A stretch of DNA of 64,000 bases from Staphylococcus pseudintermedius. Its GTDB lineage: Bacteria; Bacillota; Bacilli; Staphylococcales; Staphylococcaceae. The notes beneath the pieces were generated by a model. It was not told the origin of the DNA, ran no database searches, and saw nothing but the letters and a program-made list of their open reading frames with translations. The stretch spans positions 62,001-126,000 of the forward strand of contig NZ_MLGE02000004.1 in assembly GCF_001792775.2 (NCBI RefSeq), written 5' to 3'. A program made the translations under genes and the position numbers. This document shows, one piece after another, positions 62,081 through 64,000 of this stretch (positions are counted from its first letter, which is position 1; each line of letters begins with the position of its first letter).

Positions 62081-62730
62081 TACAGTTCACCTTTTAAACG
62101 TTGGTTCGCTTCTTTATAGTCTGCTCGGCTAAAGAAATACGAACCTGCTACTAACCAATCTGCACCTGCTTCAATGACTTGTTTCGCTGTTTGATCATTA
62201 ATACCACCGTCGACTTCAATTTTAAAGTCAAGTTGGCGATTTTTTCGTATGTCATCTAATTGTTTAATTTTATCTACGGCAGCTGGAAGGAATGCTTGAC
62301 CGCCAAAACCTGGATTCACAGACATGACTAAGACGAAATCCACCTCCTCAATGATCGCATCTAAAGCATGTACAGGTGTCCCTGGATTGATGACAACGCC
62401 CGCTTCAACACCATGTTTCTTAATATTTTGAACCACTCTATGAATATGTGGATTACCTTCCATGTGCACTGAAATTTTGTTCACACCTTTTTCCGCAAAT
62501 GCTTCGACATAGTCATTCGGCGTCTCAATCATCAAGTGTGCATCAATCGGTAAATCCGTTGCCGCACGAATCGCTTCAAGCACTGGAAAACCAATTGAAA
62601 TATTAGGTACGAATTGGCCATCCATCACATCAAAATGTAATGCATCAATCCCACTTTCTTCTAATTTTGTTAATTCTTGTTTTAAGTTTAAAAAATCAGC
62701 TGATAATAAAGAAGGAAAAACTTTTGTCAT
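62080..62730 (-). CDS. rpe: Ribulose-phosphate 3-epimerase
   Basis: It interconverts ribulose 5-phosphate and xylulose 5-phosphate in the pentose phosphate pathway. The 216-residue TIM barrel has HFDVMDGQFVPNIS, VMSVNPGFGGQAF and EVDGGIN. It overlaps rsgA by 1 bp. Confidence 0.96.
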   Translation of the reverse strand: MTKVFPSLLSADFLNLKQELTKLEESGIDALHFDVMDGQFVPNISIGFPVLEAIRAATDLPIDAHLMIETPNDYVEAFAEKGVNKISVHMEGNPHIHRVVQNIKKHGVEAGVVINPGTPVHALDAIIEEVDFVLVMSVNPGFGGQAFLPAAVDKIKQLDDIRKNRQLDFKIEVDGGINDQTAKQVIEAGADWLVAGSYFFSRADYKEANQRLKGEL

Positions 62731-63611
62731 TAGTATCTTACCTTTCGATTTGATATTTCATTATATAATTGTACGTAATGGTCATAACGGAATGCTGGCA
62801 ATTTTCCTGCATCTAACATCGCTTTGACATGACAACGCGGTTCATTAATATGATAACAATCTCTAAATTTACAGTATGCCCCTAATTCGGCAATATCGAT
62901 AAAATAGTCTCGCAAATCTTCTTTTTCAATATGATCAAAATCGAGCGCACTAAAGCCAGGTGTGTCGGCGATATGACCTTGCTCGCGTGGATAAAGTTCG
63001 ACATGGCGCGTCGTATGCTTGCCTCGGTTGAGTGATTGTGAAATTTCATTCGTCTCCAACCCAAGACTCGGCGCATAACGGTTGAGTAATGTCGATTTCC
63101 CTACCCCTGATTGTCCACTCAATACGGCAAGTCCAGGTGCCCAATGTTGAAATACTTCAGCCACATCATCATCTTTACCAATAAACTGTGTTTGATAACC
63201 AATTTTTTCGTAATATTTGAGAACTTCTTCAATAGCTGCTTGCTCTTCTTTTGATGCAAGATCCTTTTTCGTAATGAGTATACTCGGTTGTAACCCATAT
63301 GAATGACCAATCACGAGAAAGCGATCTAACAATTGTGTTGAAAAATCAGGAGACACCGCACTCATCACGACAATGAGTAAATCGATATTGCTCACTGGTG
63401 GCCTTTTTAATTCATTACGACGTTCATGTACGTGTTGGATATAACCCGATGCATGTGTTTCCACATCAATATCCACAATATCTCCAACGATAGGCGTAAT
63501 TTGCTTTTTTCTGAAGAGTCCGCGTGGTTTTGCATCAAACATTTCACCGTTGACGTCAACGCGATAGACACCGCTGATTGATTTAATAATTCGACCTGTT
63601 TTCAAATTCAC
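62730..63611 (-). CDS. rsgA: Ribosome-assembly GTPase RsgA
   Basis: RsgA checks late 30S assembly. The 293-residue protein is a circularly permuted GTPase with an N-terminal OB fold, ITKKDLAS (G4), [16 protein letters not shown] (G1), DTPGFSAL (G3) and a C-terminal zinc knuckle [15 protein letters not shown]. In S. aureus the stk-stp kinase/phosphatase genes precede it; here a P450 gene does. Confidence 0.95.
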   Translation of the reverse strand: MNLKTGRIIKSISGVYRVDVNGEMFDAKPRGLFRKKQITPIVGDIVDIDVETHASGYIQHVHERRNELKRPPVSNIDLLIVVMSAVSPDFSTQLLDRFLVIGHSYGLQPSILITKKDLASKEEQAAIEEVLKYYEKIGYQTQFIGKDDDVAEVFQHWAPGLAVLSGQSGVGKSTLLNRYAPSLGLETNEISQSLNRGKHTTRHVELYPREQGHIADTPGFSALDFDHIEKEDLRDYFIDIAELGAYCKFRDCYHINEPRCHVKAMLDAGKLPAFRYDHYVQLYNEISNRKVRY

Positions 63612-63717
63612 ACCTCTTTTTCGTTAATATCCTCAATTATTATATCAAAGCCTTATAGACAATGATATGATTTAATACTTGCAACAATTTTTGACATTAA
63701 TGGATGCCATGTCATTT

Positions 63718-63756
63718 AAAAAAGAGACTGAGAAAACAATGCCCCAGTCCCATCTC
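63718..63756 (-). terminator. Terminator after the P450 gene
   Basis: On the minus strand GAGATGGGACTG pairs with CAGTCTC (imperfect, loop about 14 nt) and is followed by TTTTTT, 33 bp after the P450 stop and before rsgA. Confidence 0.75.
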
Positions 63757-63788
63757 GCTTTATTTCAGCCTATTCATACACACAAATT

Positions 63789-64000
63789 AAATTCTTGGAT
63801 ATACATTTTTAATCATCGTCCCACTTGTCACTTTACCTGGGAATTGACTTAACTTCACAGACAAGTCTTGTGGAGGTGCTACGAAATCAATTTTATTCGC
63901 AAAATATTGAATCGTTTCTTCCATCACAATTACTGTCATCCACTCACCCGCACAACGATGATTCGTATAGAAATCTCCGCCACCTTGTGGAATTAAATCA
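63789..64000 (-). CDS. CYP152-type cytochrome P450 peroxygenase, C-terminal 70 residues (truncated by window edge)
   Basis: The visible end has the haem-ligand loop QGGGDFYTNHRCAGEW (Cys ligand) and MEETIQYFANKI, close to OleT-JE of Jeotgalicoccus (NHRCAGEWITV, MEETMKYFAEKI) and P450-BSbeta. The family uses hydrogen peroxide to hydroxylate or decarboxylate fatty acids, the latter giving terminal alkenes. The residue that decides between these outcomes is outside the window. Confidence 0.85.

Overview
The window is chromosomal DNA from a Staphylococcus. The low G+C content, strong AGGAGG-type ribosome binding sites, a beta-type phenol-soluble modulin gene and the staphylococcal gene order across the recG-to-proS region all support this. 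Divergence from S. aureus proteins suggests another species, plausibly of the Hyicus-Intermedius group; that placement is inference.

Most genes lie on the minus strand, so transcription runs from high to low coordinates. Read that way: a CYP152-type P450 tail, rsgA-rpe-thiN, rpmB (plus strand), an Asp23-family gene with fakA, sdaAB-sdaAA, recG, fapR-plsX-fabD-fabG, acpP, rnc-smc-ftsY-ylxM-ffh, [accessory region 1], rpsP-rimM-trmD-rplS, [accessory region 2], rbgA-rnhB, a small acidic protein, sucC-sucD, dprA, topA, trmFO, xerC-hslV-hslU-codY, rpsB-tsf, pyrH-frr, uppS-cdsA-dxr-rseP and the start of proS. This covers lipid, isoprenoid and cell-wall precursor synthesis, translation, the SRP pathway and chromosome segregation.

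Accessory region 1 (about 32.6-42.3 kb, between rpsP and ffh) is AT-rich. It holds an hsdR fragment, two MFS exporters, a broken alanyl-tRNA-synthetase-like gene, a CYTH-domain gene, a broken MoaA-like radical SAM gene, a short hydrophobic peptide gene and a divergent Rgg regulator, then an IS3-family remnant. The peptide carries the core MDVIIIVGG, the hallmark of streptococcal SHP pheromones. The layout therefore looks like a pheromone-controlled biosynthesis and export locus, a type I know from streptococci and not from staphylococci. Several lesions, mostly in homopolymer runs, suggest it is decaying, phase-variable or affected by assembly errors.

Accessory region 2 (about 20.9-30.2 kb, between rbgA and rplS) holds a GtcA-like flippase with two tandem YfhO-family glycosyltransferases, a membrane-anchored protein of unknown function, a three-gene cassette (helical protein, SecB-like protein, PD-(D/E)xK nuclease candidate) and the PSM-beta gene.

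A repeat of about 250 bp with two stem-loops occurs three times (near 42.1, 50.1 and 58.2 kb), each time in a gene-free stretch between operons. Regulatory sites that can be read directly include a FapR operator before fapR, a sucC promoter overlapped by a cre-like site, promoters for rpsB and rpmB, and many intrinsic terminators. No tRNA, rRNA or CRISPR array was seen.
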